This document shows positions 1 to 12,267 of a stretch of DNA of 64,000 nt, piece after piece. The notes beneath the pieces were generated by a model, which worked only from the letters and a program-made list of their open reading frames with translations, was not told where the DNA came from and made no database searches. Every line of letters begins with the position of its first letter. The stretch's first letter is position 1. The DNA comes from Pascua guehoae (Eukaryota; Basidiomycota; Tremellomycetes; Trichosporonales; Trichosporonaceae), in assembly GCA_001600415.1 (NCBI GenBank), contig BCJX01000001.1:2160271-2224270 (forward strand). The letters run 5' to 3'. Position numbers and translations under genes: made by a program.

Positions 1-852
1 CCCCCCCCACACCCCCTCTCCTACCCGCTTCCACTTCTCGTCACCTGCTCACACTCCAGCGAAGCGCTCTTTGCCCTCGAGTACCTCGACAACGTGGTCC
101 ACGAGACGCTCCGCTTCGAGACGCCGATCCCCATGAACGCGCGCGTCGCCACGCGCGACGTCGTCGTGCCCCTCGGGGAGCCTGTTCGGGGCAAAGACGG
201 CAAAATCATCGAGGCCGTCACCATGAAGAAGGGCTCCCAGTTCCACATTCGTAAGTCTTCCATATACCTCGCAGATTCTACACTGGTAACGCGACTCACC
301 TCCTAGCAATCGCGTACATCAACCGCCTAGAGTCCATCTGGGGCGCGGACGCGCGCGAGTTCAACCCGGACCGTTTCAGCCGCAAGGGCATTCCGGCCAC
401 CCACGTCCCGGGCGTCTGGGGCAACCTGCTCACGTTTATCGGTGGCCCCCGTAACTGCATGTGAGTAGCCCCAAGCCCCGACCATCTCTAGATCCTCCGG
501 GAAGTGAGAAACACACCCATACTAACCTACAGCGGCCACCGCCTGACGGTTCTCGAGATGAAGGCCATCCTCTTTGTCCTCATCCGCAACTTTGTATTCG
601 AGCAGCTCCCCTCAAAGCCCGAGCTCAAGCGCAAGTGGCTGTACGTCTCCACCGTTGCCGCCCCCAACCCCAACCCCAACCCCAAATCCCACCCCAATCC
701 CAGCCCCAATCCCAGCCCCAGTCCCAACTCCAGCCCCAACCCCAAGCATTGCGGACAACCTAACGCTCAGGGTCATCCAGCGCGCAGTCGTAAAGGGGGA
801 AGAGGACAAGGGCCCGCAGATGCCCCTCCTCGTCCGTCCTTACCAGGCCTAG
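1..852 (+). CDS. Cytochrome P450 monooxygenase, 3' part (5' end outside window)
   Basis: This is the C-terminal third of a microsomal-type P450, a haem-thiolate oxygenase. Exons are 60-250, 307-460, 533-640 and 771-852; the first exon follows an intron that runs off the window. The frame stays open across GTAAGT, GTGAGT and GTACGT donors and three CTNAC-AG acceptors. The K-helix motif ETLR lies at about 105-116. The PERF-like FNPDRF comes next. The haem loop FIGGPRNCIGHR spans the 460/533 junction and carries the cysteine ligand. The protein ends KGEEDKGPQMPLLVRPYQA, a usual end for fungal P450s. The last intron (641-770) is pyrimidine-rich CCCCAA repeats; reading through it gives a false Pro/Asn-rich tail. 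The substrate cannot be told from this part. The family call is secure; the subfamily is not. Confidence 0.9.
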
Positions 853-1952
853 GCCTCACACGCCGCCCGAGCGGGTACTGGCAGCCCGGGCTGAATGCCT
901 GGAGTGCGAGCAGCGCGGCCAGCGCAGCCTGCGAACCAAGATTGGGAGAGAAGGAGGAATGAGAATAGGATGATCAGAAGTCTGTTGAGGATTGATTTTT
1001 CTTTCGTTGCTGCGCGGCACGTTTTGCTTGGTGGCAGAGGCGGCCGTGTGTCTGTAGCCTTGGACTGGATGTATGTAGTAGTTTTTGCGCGCGTGGTATA
1101 CTGCAAGCGGGTAGCAAACTGCAAATGGGTAACAAACTGCAGACGGGTAGCCAAACTGCAAACGGGTAGCAAAGCCCCTCGCGGTCGGACTGCGAGGACA
1201 CGAGGGGTCGCTGTCTCATGTTTGAATCGATTACGAGCTGGCCGTAAGGTGAGTAGCCTCTCCGACAATGCTTTTCGCGCAATCACAACCGGTATCCTTG
1301 TGTGGTTGTGCCCTGTGCTCCATTATTGGAGTTACAGTGAGAGCGGTCGTGTGAGCGGTCATCAACTGTGAAGTCTGGCGCAGAACAGGAGGCCGGGCAG
1401 TCCGTTGGTATTGTGTTCCTTTACCTACCCGTGTAGTTATCTGCTTCCATGATCCCAGCACTGTATACAGCGAGCCTAGCTTCTGTCGTGCATACGGTCC
1501 AGTCTACGCACGCGGTGTGGTGCATCGACGACGACAATGTCCAATGGCACTCGTCTGTGGACGCGCGTCAATGGTCTGGCAATCTCTCCGACGTCATTGG
1601 GCCCCGCGCGTGGCGTCGTGCCCCTCGTGTCCCTGGCCCACGGCCCAGTGTGCCAGCTGCCAGTAGTGTAGTGGGGGGTGTTACTTTGGTGGATGGATCA
1701 GTGGCGGTGGCAATGGAGCGGGTCACGCACGAAATCCAAATCTCTAGCACTCGCGTCCAGTCCAACCCCTCGCCTCGGTCGTTTATTCCGTCCCACATCG
1801 ACCACATCAACCTCATCGACCTCATCGACCTCTCACTCATTAACCCCTCCCCCCTCATCATCCCTCCCACTCCTACACCACCCTACCGCCCCCGACCACT
1901 CCCGCCCCTCGCACCCGCCCGCGCCGCCAGCGCGCCGACCCACCCCCTTACG
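853..1952. other. Intergenic: P450 end to Sac/5-phosphatase start
   Basis: There is no supported gene in these 1.1 kb. A short degenerate repeat of the type CAAACGGGTAGC recurs three or four times at about 1100-1170. The last 150 bases are pyrimidine-rich (CCTC, CACC runs) and lead to the ATG at 1953, as expected for a fungal promoter and leader. Confidence 0.5.
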
Positions 1953-4900
1953 ATGTCCGCGCGGCTCTACCTCCGCCCGACCCCGCGCGCCTTTTTCCTC
2001 CTCACGGACACGCATGCGCTCATCTTCCGCCAACCGGGCGGGGACGAGACCAAGGCCTCGCGCTCGGTCGTGATCGCCGAGTTCCTCCCGCTGTCCGAGG
2101 TGGATACTGCGGGGCTGGTGCCGGCCGGCCGTGGACGGGGCGCGAGCGTCGAGGGCGTGTTGGGCGTGACGAGTGTGCCGAGTGGTGAGTGGTGGTGGAA
2201 CTGGGACGGGGCGTTGGGGAGGTCGGGGAGAGTGGTTGTGGGGAGGATTGGAGGGCGGACAGAGGAGATGGGAGGGGGGGGGGGAAGATGTGATGGAGAC
2301 GGAGATGAGGGCTGTGGGGTGGAGGTGGAGGCGAAGACCGCACGAGAGATAGGATGGCTGGCACGTCACGAAGAGGAGAGTGGGGGTGATGGAGGTGGAC
2401 CATGGCAGATGGACTACTGCAGATGGTCTACTGCAGATGAGACTTGCAAGTGTGGACGCCACGAGAGTAGAGATGAGACGGCAATGACCAGAGTGGTGCC
2501 CGGCCAGAGTGTAAGCAGGTGGCCGTCACACGACCCCGAGTCATCACTCCTCGTCTGATTGTGCGACTATGCCGCCTGCATGTCCTCATGGCACGTATTG
2601 CCTGTTGGCCTGTGTTGACAGCCACTCCGAATCTGTCATGCTGCCATGCTGCTCTTGTCCCCTTGGCCCGAATGACATGCTGTTGGCTGACATGTGCGCC
2701 CTCTCGCCCGTGACCTCCTCGCCCACTCGCGCACGCTACCAACCACACTCCCTACCGTCCACCTGCCTACCACGACACAGGCCGCTCGACTGTGCCCGAG
2801 GTCTTCCTACTCCTCCTTACGACGTCGTCGCCGCTCTCGCCACTCCTCCCTGGGTCTTCGCTGCGCCCGGCGCGCGTCGTGTCTGTCGAGTTCCACTCGC
2901 TCACGTCCAACCTTTGGGACCCGCCGGGACTTGTTTCTGACTCACTCGACCTGGACGATGAGTACGACCCGTACGCGGCGACGTCGAGCCACCACGGCCG
3001 CGGGCAGAGCTCGACAATGAGCCAGGCGCAGCAGCAGGGCATCGAGGACCCATGTGCGGGGATGAAAAAGTACCTCGAATCGGGGGGCTTTTTCCACGCC
3101 GACCAATGTGGATGGGACATTACTGCGCGGCTCGGCGGCGAGGCTGGATTAGGACTCCTCGGCGGCGGCGACGGCGCGGGGCGCGGCACCCACGTCGCAT
3201 CAGTCCACAAGACGCCTTCGGGGCGCCCACACCCGCTTGAAACCTTTGACGAGCGGTTTGTGTGGAACGCAAGCCTGCTCGCGCCGCTGCTCAAGTTTCG
3301 CGCGGGGCTGCCCACGTCCCTCCGTGCGGTCCTCGACGCACACGCGCTGCTGCTCCCCATCATGCAAGGGTTTGTGGGCTCGACACCGCTCGCGAGCGGC
3401 TGGAGCGACACGCCAGAACACGCGGGCCTCGCGCTCATCTCGCGCCTGAGCTGTAAACGTGCCGGTGCGCGTTTCCGCACGCGCGGTATCGACGACGACG
3501 GCAACGTTGCCAACTTTGTCGAGACCGAGACCCTGCTCACCACGGGGTCGACGTGCGTCTCGTACGTCCAGGTGCGCGGGAGTGTGCCGCTCTTTTGGCA
3601 GCAGCCGAGCCAGGGGCTGTCGACACTCCAGCAGCGCGTCGAGATTACGCGTCCGCCCGAGGCGACACAGCCCGCGGTCGACAAGCACTTTATCGACCTG
3701 CTCGATCACTACGAGGCCGTCCACGCCATCAACCTCATGGGACAGCGGGACGCAGAGGCCATGCTGTCGTCGGCGTATGCCGAGCACTTTGCCGCGCTCC
3801 GCCGCTCGCTCCAGGCCGGGGCCGACTCGCCGTCCGCAGACGGCCGCCCAACCCCAGACTCACTGGCGTACACGCCGTACGATTTCCACTCTGCCGTCAG
3901 GCTCGGCGGTCACGAGGCCGTGCGCGCCGATCTCTCGACCATGCCCGAGATTTGCGACTCCCAGGACCGCTTCAGCTACACGGCTGTGGACACGCTGACT
4001 GGCGAAATCATCCAGCGCCAGCACGGCGTGTTCCGCGTCAACTGCCTCGACTGCCTGGACCGCACAAACTATGTCCAAGAGGTGCTGTCGTCGCTCGAGC
4101 TACGCAGCTTTCTCACAGATCACGCGAGCCCGCTCCTCAACTCGATCTCGTTGTGGGCCGCCCACCGCGAGCTCTGGGCAGACAACGGCGACCGCCTCTC
4201 CAAGACGTACGCCGGCACGGGTGCACTCAATACCAGTGCGACTCGCAGCGGCCGCAAGACCTTTGCAGGTCTCCTCAGCGACGCTACCAAGAGTGTCGGC
4301 CGCGCGTACATTAACAACTTTCAGGATAAGGGCAAGCAGATGGCCATTGACATGCTCCTCGGTCTCTTGGCGGGACAGCGCCCTGTCGTCCTCTTTGACC
4401 CCATTGGCGACTCGGTGTACAATGCTCTGGCCGTACGCAAAAACGAGTACGCCGTGCCCCGCGACATTACATTCTATGCCGGCACGTGGAACGTCAACGG
4501 CCGTGCGCCCGACGAGCCGCTCGGCGACTGGCTCTTCCCCGACAGTGAGTGCATGGTGTGGACCATCGAGGTGTTTTGCAGTGCTGACCAGGCGCAGAAC
4601 AGTCGATGTGGGTGGCTTGGAAGCGCGGACCTAGTATGCAGGTAGCTAACCACCAGTGCTGACGTCTACCTCGTCGCGTTCCAGGAAATTGTCGAGCTCA
4701 CGCCACAACAAATTGTGCAGACCGACCCAGCCAAAAAGTGAGTCGACCTGTCCTTGGGTCCGACTAATACCAGGCGCGTATGGGAGAATGCGATCATGAG
4801 CACATTTGGCGACCACTTTGGCGCACGCGAGTACATTATGCTGCGGAGCGAACAGCTGGTCGGGACTGCCCTCATGATCATCGTGCGGTCCAAGCTCCTC

Positions 4901-6893
4901 CCCGCGATCCGCAACGTCGAGTACGCGGACAAGAAGACGGGCCTGCAGGGGTTGAGCGGCAACAAGGGCGGCGTCGGTGTGCGTTTTGACCTGTTTGACA
5001 CGAGTGTGTGCCTCATGACCTGCCACCTCGCTGCGGGGCAGAACAACTATGCCGACCGCAACGCCGACTACCACACCATCTCACATGGGCTGCACTTTCT
5101 CCGTGGAAAGACTATTGATAGTCACGAGTAGGTCGTCACTGTACACCAGCCGCTGACTTGCAGCATCGTCATCTGGGCCGCTGATTTCGTGAGCCACTTT
5201 GTCCCCGCAACGCTACTGCCCGCTGACTCGCAGAACTACCGCATCGACCTCCCAAACGACCAGGTGCGCAGTGCCGCTACGCACGACGAGCTCGACGTAC
5301 TCGTCGCGGCTGACCAGCTCCGGTTTGCGCGTGACGAGGGCGAGGTCTTTAATGGGTACGACGAGGGCGCGCTTACTTTCCGGCCAACCTACAAGTAGTG
5401 GGTTTGGGAGTGTGGGGAAGCTACTACCCCGTTGTGCACCTGTTGACGCCAAGCGATAACGGGACGGACACGTATGATTCGTCTGAAAAGCAGCGAATCC
5501 CCTCGTGGACTGGTGAGTTTTGGCACGAGTTCATCACCTCGCTTGTGCTAATGACGTAGACCGTGTCTTGTTCAAGGGAAATGTGAGTAGGGGTCGATTG
5601 GGGTGGATCAGGGAGGGCTCCCTGCCTGCGTTCCTAGACCCCTTGCTAGTGGCATTTATACTGTGGAGTCCCATTTTGACTTGGATCGCGCGCTAACGGT
5701 GCCAGCTGCGCTTGAGGGGTTATCGCTGTGCGAGCATACGCACGTCTGACCACCGGCCGGTCTACGCAGTCCTTGACGCGACAGTATACGAAGTCAACGA
5801 GGTCAAGAAGGCACACATTGCCGATGAATTGGCCAAGAAGGTTGACCGCAAGACTGCGGGCAGGACGGACGACCGCGTCGAGATTGCAGCGCAGCATGGC
5901 GTGCGCGGCCTCGTCAAGGAGTTTACTTCGGTTAGCATGGGCCCGTCGCCAGTGCCGTCGCCCAAGCCGCGGCCGCCGGCCATTTCGCGCGATAACAAAC
6001 CGCGCGTCAAGGGCGGATGGGGGACGGGATCTGGTTCGACCGTGTCTGCCACACCTACGTCACTAGCTGCGTCTGGGTTGCAGCCCACGCCAATCTACAG
6101 CGCCTACTCGCGTCTCGGGCAGCCACCACCCTTACCGGCGCGCAACGGCCACTCGTCGGCGGCAGCGGCCTCGGCTTCCACTGGCGCGGTACCGTATGAG
6201 CCGCGGCGGCGTGCGGCCCCGCCACCACCCTCCGACTTTCGCAAGCTTGGGCTGCCGCCCACACCGTCGCCGTCCACTGCGCCAGTGGCCGCGGGCGAGA
6301 TTACGCCCGTGGCGACGGGCGACTTTGTGCTCGTCCCGTCTCCGTCGGCGGCCCTTGCAAAGACGGCGTCGGCACCTGCGTTGCCCCCACGACCCCCGTC
6401 GCTGCCAAAACGGTCCTTGTCCAACAACTCTGTGATCTCGATCCACTCGTCTGGGTCTGTGGGCTCGACACCGGCGCGCGCCGCCCCGCCCCTCCCGCCG
6501 CGCTTGCCGCGCCAAAACACACTCGACATGGACGCGTCCCCGCCCGCGGGTCTCGTCGCGCCCGTCGTGCCCGACAATGCGGCCGAAAAGGACACTACGA
6601 CCAATGGCACACCCTCCAAGCGCTCGGGCTCTACCTCTGGCTCCACCGGATCGGTGTCACCAACGAGGGATCCAAAGGACGCGGACAAGAAGGCCCCGCC
6701 GCCACTCAAGCCGAAACCAGCCCTCATCCCACGCAAGTTGTCGACCTCGTCTGGCACTCCCTTGGCCACGACCGAAGCAAGCTCGGCAACGTCTACGTCT
6801 CTAGGAAGGTCATCTACACTGTCGACATCACCGACAAAGGCACCGCCCCCGGCCCGCCCAAAGCCCGAAGGTCTCAAGGGAAAAGTGTTGTAG
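1953..6893 (+). CDS. Synaptojanin-like phosphoinositide phosphatase (Sac domain + inositol 5-phosphatase)
   Basis: The product removes phosphates from membrane phosphoinositides; yeast relatives are Inp51-53, which act in endocytosis and Golgi/endosome traffic. Exons: 1953-2184, 2781-4548, 4657-4737, 4774-5127, 5164-5188, 5234-5394, 5454-5512, 5560-5582, 5706-6893, giving about 1296 aa. The Sac domain (about 80-600) holds NCLDCLDRTN, the CX5R catalytic motif, with Cys near 499. The 5-phosphatase domain (about 640-920) starts FYAGTWNVNG and contains LSGNKGGVG, ADFNYRIDLP, PSWTDRVLFKGN and SDHRPVYA. The motif usually written WxGDxNxR reads WAADFNYR here. The tail (about 970-1296) is Pro/Ser-rich with PPLPAR and PPRP motifs that could bind SH3 domains. 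Intron 1 is long (596 nt). The obvious GTGAGT donor at 4545 breaks the frame; GTGCAT at 4549 keeps it. Both catalytic domains look intact. Confidence 0.93.
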
Positions 6894-8511
6894 ATTAGTA
6901 GAATGCAATGGGCTTGTACGTTGTCACGGACAGATGCCGCGACAGGGAGTGTGAGCAGAGCCGACGGAGCAGTGTTATCACAACGTGAGGCGATTCATGC
7001 AGTCTGACGCGGGTTCCGAGCTCATCTATTTATGATACATGATACACAGCGCCTGGCCTACACCGCCTCTTGCCTACACGAGTGGACCTTCCCGGCCGAA
7101 AGGCACGTACGTACCAGAGTAACTGGGACGTACCACAAGCCCAAACCTCCCAACGACAACGTGCCAGGCCGGACAGGGCACCGTCGTTCTCCGGGGTATG
7201 AAACGGCCCACGCAACAGCATAGCAGAGCATACGCCGTGGATCAACTGGACCAGATACTGTACGGCGTTCCATCCCGTCTCCGTGTCCGGTGCCTACCGT
7301 TGGCAACCGCAAGGCTGTGCTGCTGTGCATGCTGATGCTGTGCTGCTGTACTGCTGTGGAGCTGTGGAGCCATGGCTGTGCAGCTGCACGGCCGTGCCGC
7401 CGGGGACGGTCGTCAAGCATGTCATGCATTCATCGTACCGTGCCTCTGTCGGACCCATTGGGCATCAGCAATCTGCCAGCTACCAGCCAGCACCAGCACC
7501 CCACGCGGGCGGGGATGCCACGGCCAGCGTGGGCCAGACTCGTCGTGCGGCAGTTGCGACGTGAGCCCATGGGAGACGGAAAGCTCGCAACTACAGTCGG
7601 CGCAGCCTTGTAACGAGTGCCGCGCATAACTGTCTATGAGCAGTTCATGGCCGACGCAACACACCCCGACGGACGTCGGACGTCGCATGTCGGACATCGG
7701 GCAGCGACGCGCGTTCGGGGCATTTCGAGTGCCTGGCAAGCCATGCAAGCCAGGTGTTTCATGCTGCCATGCCACCGACATGCCACCCAACCCGCCAGCC
7801 CCGATTCCTCACTTTGCCATTTCTCTGCCACTGAGGCCCATCCGATGTGGCCGTTCCTTGGATCCTTGCATTCCCAGCGTGCCGTGTCATGTCGTATACC
7901 ACGCAGGCTGGCTGGAGGCTGAGGTTGGGGCTGAGGACGCTGGAGGCTGAGGCTGAGGACGCTGGAGGCAGGAGGCTGAGAGTGGACGGTGCCCGACAAG
8001 CCAGGCCGGGTCGATGTCGTCCCCCTGTGGCTGTGAGCGTGACGCACATGGGAATCTGGGGCGGGTGCGGGACAGGTGGCTGATATTGCACTTGAAGGGT
8101 GCAGGTACGTATCGCCATGTCAATCGTGCTGTACAGAGGGTGTCAAAAAGGACTGTGAGGGGCGCAGGGATGCCGAGGCATGTGGCTCTTCACCTCTGCT
8201 GGGCCTGCAATGGCGGAGCGAGACGGCCGCCCTGCGCCTGTAACCAGCCCCTTTCGGATTCTGTACTCTCGAGCTCACAGTTGATTGCAAGGAGGGGCAG
8301 TAGGAGGGTTTCTTTCGCTTTCGTTCCTTTTTGACACGCTCTACGAACAAAGTTTCTTGCACGCAGGCATGGCCGAGTAGGCGTCTCGCTCAGCATGGCC
8401 GAGGGTCCAGCTCCTCCTCTTTCGTTCCTTTTTGATACGCTCTGTGCGCACGATGCTGGATCCAGTAGGCAGCATGGGCGTTGGCGGAATTGGCGGAACT
8501 GGCGCAGGCAC

Positions 8512-8660
8512 AATTGACACGACTGACACAATTGACACGACTGACACGACTGACACCATTGACACCATTGACACCATTGACACCACTGACACCACTGACA
8601 CCACTGACACGACTGACACCACTGACAAGACTGACACGGAGGGCACGACGGACACGACGG
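8512..8660. repeat. Minisatellite, 9-bp unit (GACACNACT / GACACCATT types)
   Basis: About 15 tandem copies of a 9-base unit alternate between GACACGACT, GACACCACT and GACACCATT variants. On the + strand it would read as Thr-Asp-Thr repeats and on the - strand as Val-Ser-Val repeats. All frames stay open only because the unit length is a multiple of three. No start context, splice sites or flanking coding sequence go with it. Confidence 0.85.
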
Positions 8661-10468
8661 ACAACTCGTACACGCTCCTACATGACTACATGACAAGAGC
8701 GTTACATTAAATGTCTGCTGTACGTTAGACGCTCAGGATCATTTGTCAGTGTGGCCGCCCTCCCTGGGTTTGTGACTGCCCTCGGGTGCGCTTGGATGTT
8801 TAATTTTGGGACGGGTGCGTGCTAGCGCGTCCTAATGTGAATGTGGATGGGGTGGTGGAATCAACGTCATGGCGCGTTTGCCCACTCCCACGACATGCAA
8901 AGTAACATTCCGTGCCACCATGCCACCATGACAGTGGTATTTTGTGGCACAAGCATGGCACATGGGCATCGACTTGGCGCAAGAGGGGAGGGCGCGTCGG
9001 GTGGACAGTTTTGGCTGTTTCAACTGGGGTCGGGTTGTATCCGATCGCGATCGTAGACCCCAAACAAGCAAACAAATAATGGTTGCCCCCCGGCCCCATT
9101 TCAGTTCACCCGCAGCTCACCTGCTGCAGCCTGCACACCCCGCAACACCCTGCACAATGTCGTCGTTGACATCATAGCCCCCGACGACTGCGCTAACGTC
9201 CAACTGCACGCGCCGGACGCAAAGACCCGATACTGTAATGCCCGCACACGTGTTGGTCCCAACTGGCCGACAGTCTGTCTACCAGAGCGACAACCATGCG
9301 TCCTGTAGGGCACGACAGCCCGACATGTAGGACCAAGAGTTAGGAATCCACACCACGCCACCCCACCCCTGCGCCGTCAATTGACGACGCGTGCCGCGTG
9401 CCGTCTACTTTCCGCCTGTCTCACGCATCCTATTTTTACGAGGCATCCTATTTTTGCGGGGGCGCTCGAATCTCCATTCACTATTTACGTCAAATGGAGA
9501 CGCGTCGTTGGCTACTGAATGGCAAGTGTATCAGATATCGTCGCCACGGATGCATGGCATGGGCATGGTCGTACCATACCATACCGTGTTGTGCAAGCGA
9601 AGCGAAGCAGTTGGAATAAACGCCACCCATTGTGCAAAGTCTGTTGTCGTGGCCGCCCCTGGATGGTGACCCACACCACACCACACCACCCTGAAAGCCC
9701 AACAAGCGCGCGCATGTACACACGCACCTACCTTGGCAAGCAACACTACTCTGTTGGACACATGCACCGTGCACTAACCTATCGCGCTAGCAGCTAGCAC
9801 GAGTGGGGGGAGATGGGGTGGACATGAGGGCGGCCACACGATACGACAGGACACATTACAGGATCGAAACCACAGGACAACCAACAGGCACAGCAAGGTA
9901 CAACCGATGCCATGCCATGAGGGCATGAGGTGTTGCGTTGCACAGGTCAACAACTGGATGGACACTGGACACAGGGTAAAGGACACAGGATGTCAGGAAC
10001 CCACACAACTGTAAAGGTCCAAGGATAAACCACCCCCCCACAGACCTGTGCGGCAAGACACCACCCACAGGCCACAGGACAAGTGCAGGCTGGTCAAGGA
10101 GACGAGTGACAACCGACATTGTGCTAGCGTCCAAAAGGGCAAAGACAAAGGGTCGTCGACTACTGGGCATGCACCACCCAGGTACATTACGCAGGACCCT
10201 CGTCTACTCGACTCTAGTTGCAACCCAGAAGTAGACATGGTGGTTGTCGCATGACACGACCCACACCGTCCCCGCCTTGGCGCAGCGCGCAGTCGGTCCG
10301 CAGCATGAGCATGAGCATGAGCATGAACCGTACGCTGTTGTGATCCTGCGGGATTTCCGACGGCGCCATGCATTGTCCGTCTTGGTTCTGCGCCCACCGC
10401 TGTTTCCCATGCATCATCCTGTCATGCCCATTTTGGTCGCCTGTCTGCCAGTTTGGACGACGAGCACA

Positions 10469-10488
10469 GAGAGAGAGAGAGAGAGAGG
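10469..10488. repeat. (AG)n dinucleotide tract
   Basis: A simple GA/AG repeat of about 10 units, roughly 80 bases before the N gap. Confidence 0.8.
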
Positions 10489-10571
10489 GAGGCCATTACC
10501 AGCACAACGGGCCGACCCGTTGACCCGTACGCCACCAGTGCCACCCCGACGCCCCCGTTTGGTTTGATTTT

Positions 10572-10636
10572 NNNNNNNNNNNNNNNNNNNNNNNNNNNNN
10601 NNNNNNNNNNNNNNNNNNNNNNNNNNNNNNNNNNNN
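10572..10636. other. Assembly gap (65 N)
   Basis: Sixty-five consecutive undetermined bases. The true length is unknown. The sequence either side is low-complexity (AG repeat to the left, CA and CT repeats to the right), which likely caused the break. Confidence 0.98.
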
Positions 10637-12267
10637 TGGCCCCCTGTGTCGACCTTATTGTCCAGTTATTATTGTTCATTTCACCCTCTCACACTCTCAC
10701 ACACACACACACACGCACCCTTCTCTCTCTTACAGCCCCTCGCTCTCGGTCTCGCCACCGGCCACCGGAACACACACACATTTTTCCATTCCTCTATTTT
10801 TTTTTATTTTACCCTCGCTCGCTCCCTTTCCCTTTGCTCGTTTTTCCTTTGCTTTGTTCCTCGTTGGCAGACCCCGACCCCGACATTCCATCGCCGCTAG
10901 CCCGCTAGTTCTGCTAGATCCCATCCGGCACCTTGCCCCGCCCCCGCACATTCAACTTTTTCTTGGCCCCTCGCTCCCCTCCCTTGGCCGCCCTTTGCCC
11001 TCCCCTTAGGACCCGGCGCCCGCTGCACGCCGTCGACTGCCTGCCAAACCTTGCTTGCTTTGTTGGGCGACACACCACCGACCGCGCGCCCGCGTGCGAC
11101 AGCGGTGCGGGCATTGCATTCCATTATTGCGCGCGCGCATTATTGCACACGCTGCGCACTGATCGTCACACGTTGCCCGCCAACAAGCGCCAGCCCCAGC
11201 CCCAGCCAGCCAGCCAGCCAGCCAGCCAGCCTACTCGGTCAGACACCCCACCCCACCCCACCCAGTCGGCATCTGCGACATCACCTCGATCACACTGCAA
11301 CAGTACTACTACTACCTACGTATCGCACCAACCACCCCGTCACTTCTCCACCTTTCGCCCCCACCCACCCCCCCACCCCACTTGGAATCACAAACTTGTT
11401 TAATTTCTCTCCCACTCGTTCTCTCGCGTCACCCATCAACGCACCCCACACCCTTTCCTCGACGCGGCCGTCTGCACCCGCTGTGCACGTATGGCCCCCC
11501 GCCCCCGGTGTTACCCGGCCGTCGGAACAGACCCAATCGCCCAGTGAGACAGCGTGTATCACGCGCCAGCGAGACCGACCACGGGGGGGCACGAGCGTGT
11601 GCTGCCGACCCGCGAGCCGTGCCGCGCCGACATCTTTCCCAGCAGGCCAGTCGCCCAGTAGCCCACGAGGTCCATCACAAGTTTGTGTCCTCGCCAGTGC
11701 ACCAAATCACCATCGGGTTGGCCGTCGCTCGAGCGTAACCACCAGTAATTATTCTCCACTCGATGCCCTCGCATGGCAAGTGAGACACCTGCAGACCTGC
11801 CGCAGTCTACAGCAGTAGATTCTAGCTAGGCAAACGACACTACCACCACCTTGGTTCCATTCAATCTCAACCACCACCCCGCCCACAGCGTCCATTCAAC
11901 ATCACAATCTCCATCGCTCCCCCTCGACGCCGACCGCAACGCGCACAAGACGCGATACCAACAACAACACACACACATACACAACATTGCATTGCATCGC
12001 ATCGCATACTCGTGTACCTACAGCCTATCCAGTCGCGTTCCTTGTTCCTCACGGCAACACCCCAGAGTGGCCCCCTCTACACTTTTGAACGCTCGGATCG
12101 CATCCCCATACCGTCCATCGCGTGCACCCACCACTGGGACCAGGCTGGGCGTCTGCCCACTTCCTTACTCTCTTCCTTCCCCCCCTTCCCCTCCTCATCA
12201 CAGTAGCCCTTGACTGTGACTCCCCGGAGCTACACCCCCCACCCGCACCCCCACCCAGCACGACACA

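Larger units (their letters stand above)
6894..12267. other. 5.4 kb gene-free region with low-complexity repeats and an assembly gap
   Basis: I see no ORF with coding character or a usable exon chain on either strand. The stretch holds a 9-bp-unit minisatellite (8512-8660), an (AG)n tract (10469-10488), a run of N (10572-10636), CA-rich and pyrimidine-rich tracts (10690-10860), a CAGC repeat (about 11200-11230) and CCCA-rich sequence leading to the RhoGAP start codon. Some of the last 1.5 kb is probably promoter and 5' leader of that gene. An unannotated non-coding RNA cannot be excluded. Confidence 0.5.

Noticed and set aside
460..962. Pro/Asn-rich protein read through the P450 gene
   Set aside because: Results from reading the intron at 641-770; splicing restores the normal P450 C-terminus.
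1449..1952. 5' extension of the Sac/5-phosphatase reading frame
   Set aside because: The frame is open upstream of 1953 but is low-complexity and lacks coding bias; ATG 1953 starts the recognisable Sac sequence.
8461..8710. Repeats suggestive of a CRISPR or a repeat protein
   Set aside because: Contiguous 9-bp units with no spacers in a eukaryotic genome; a simple minisatellite.
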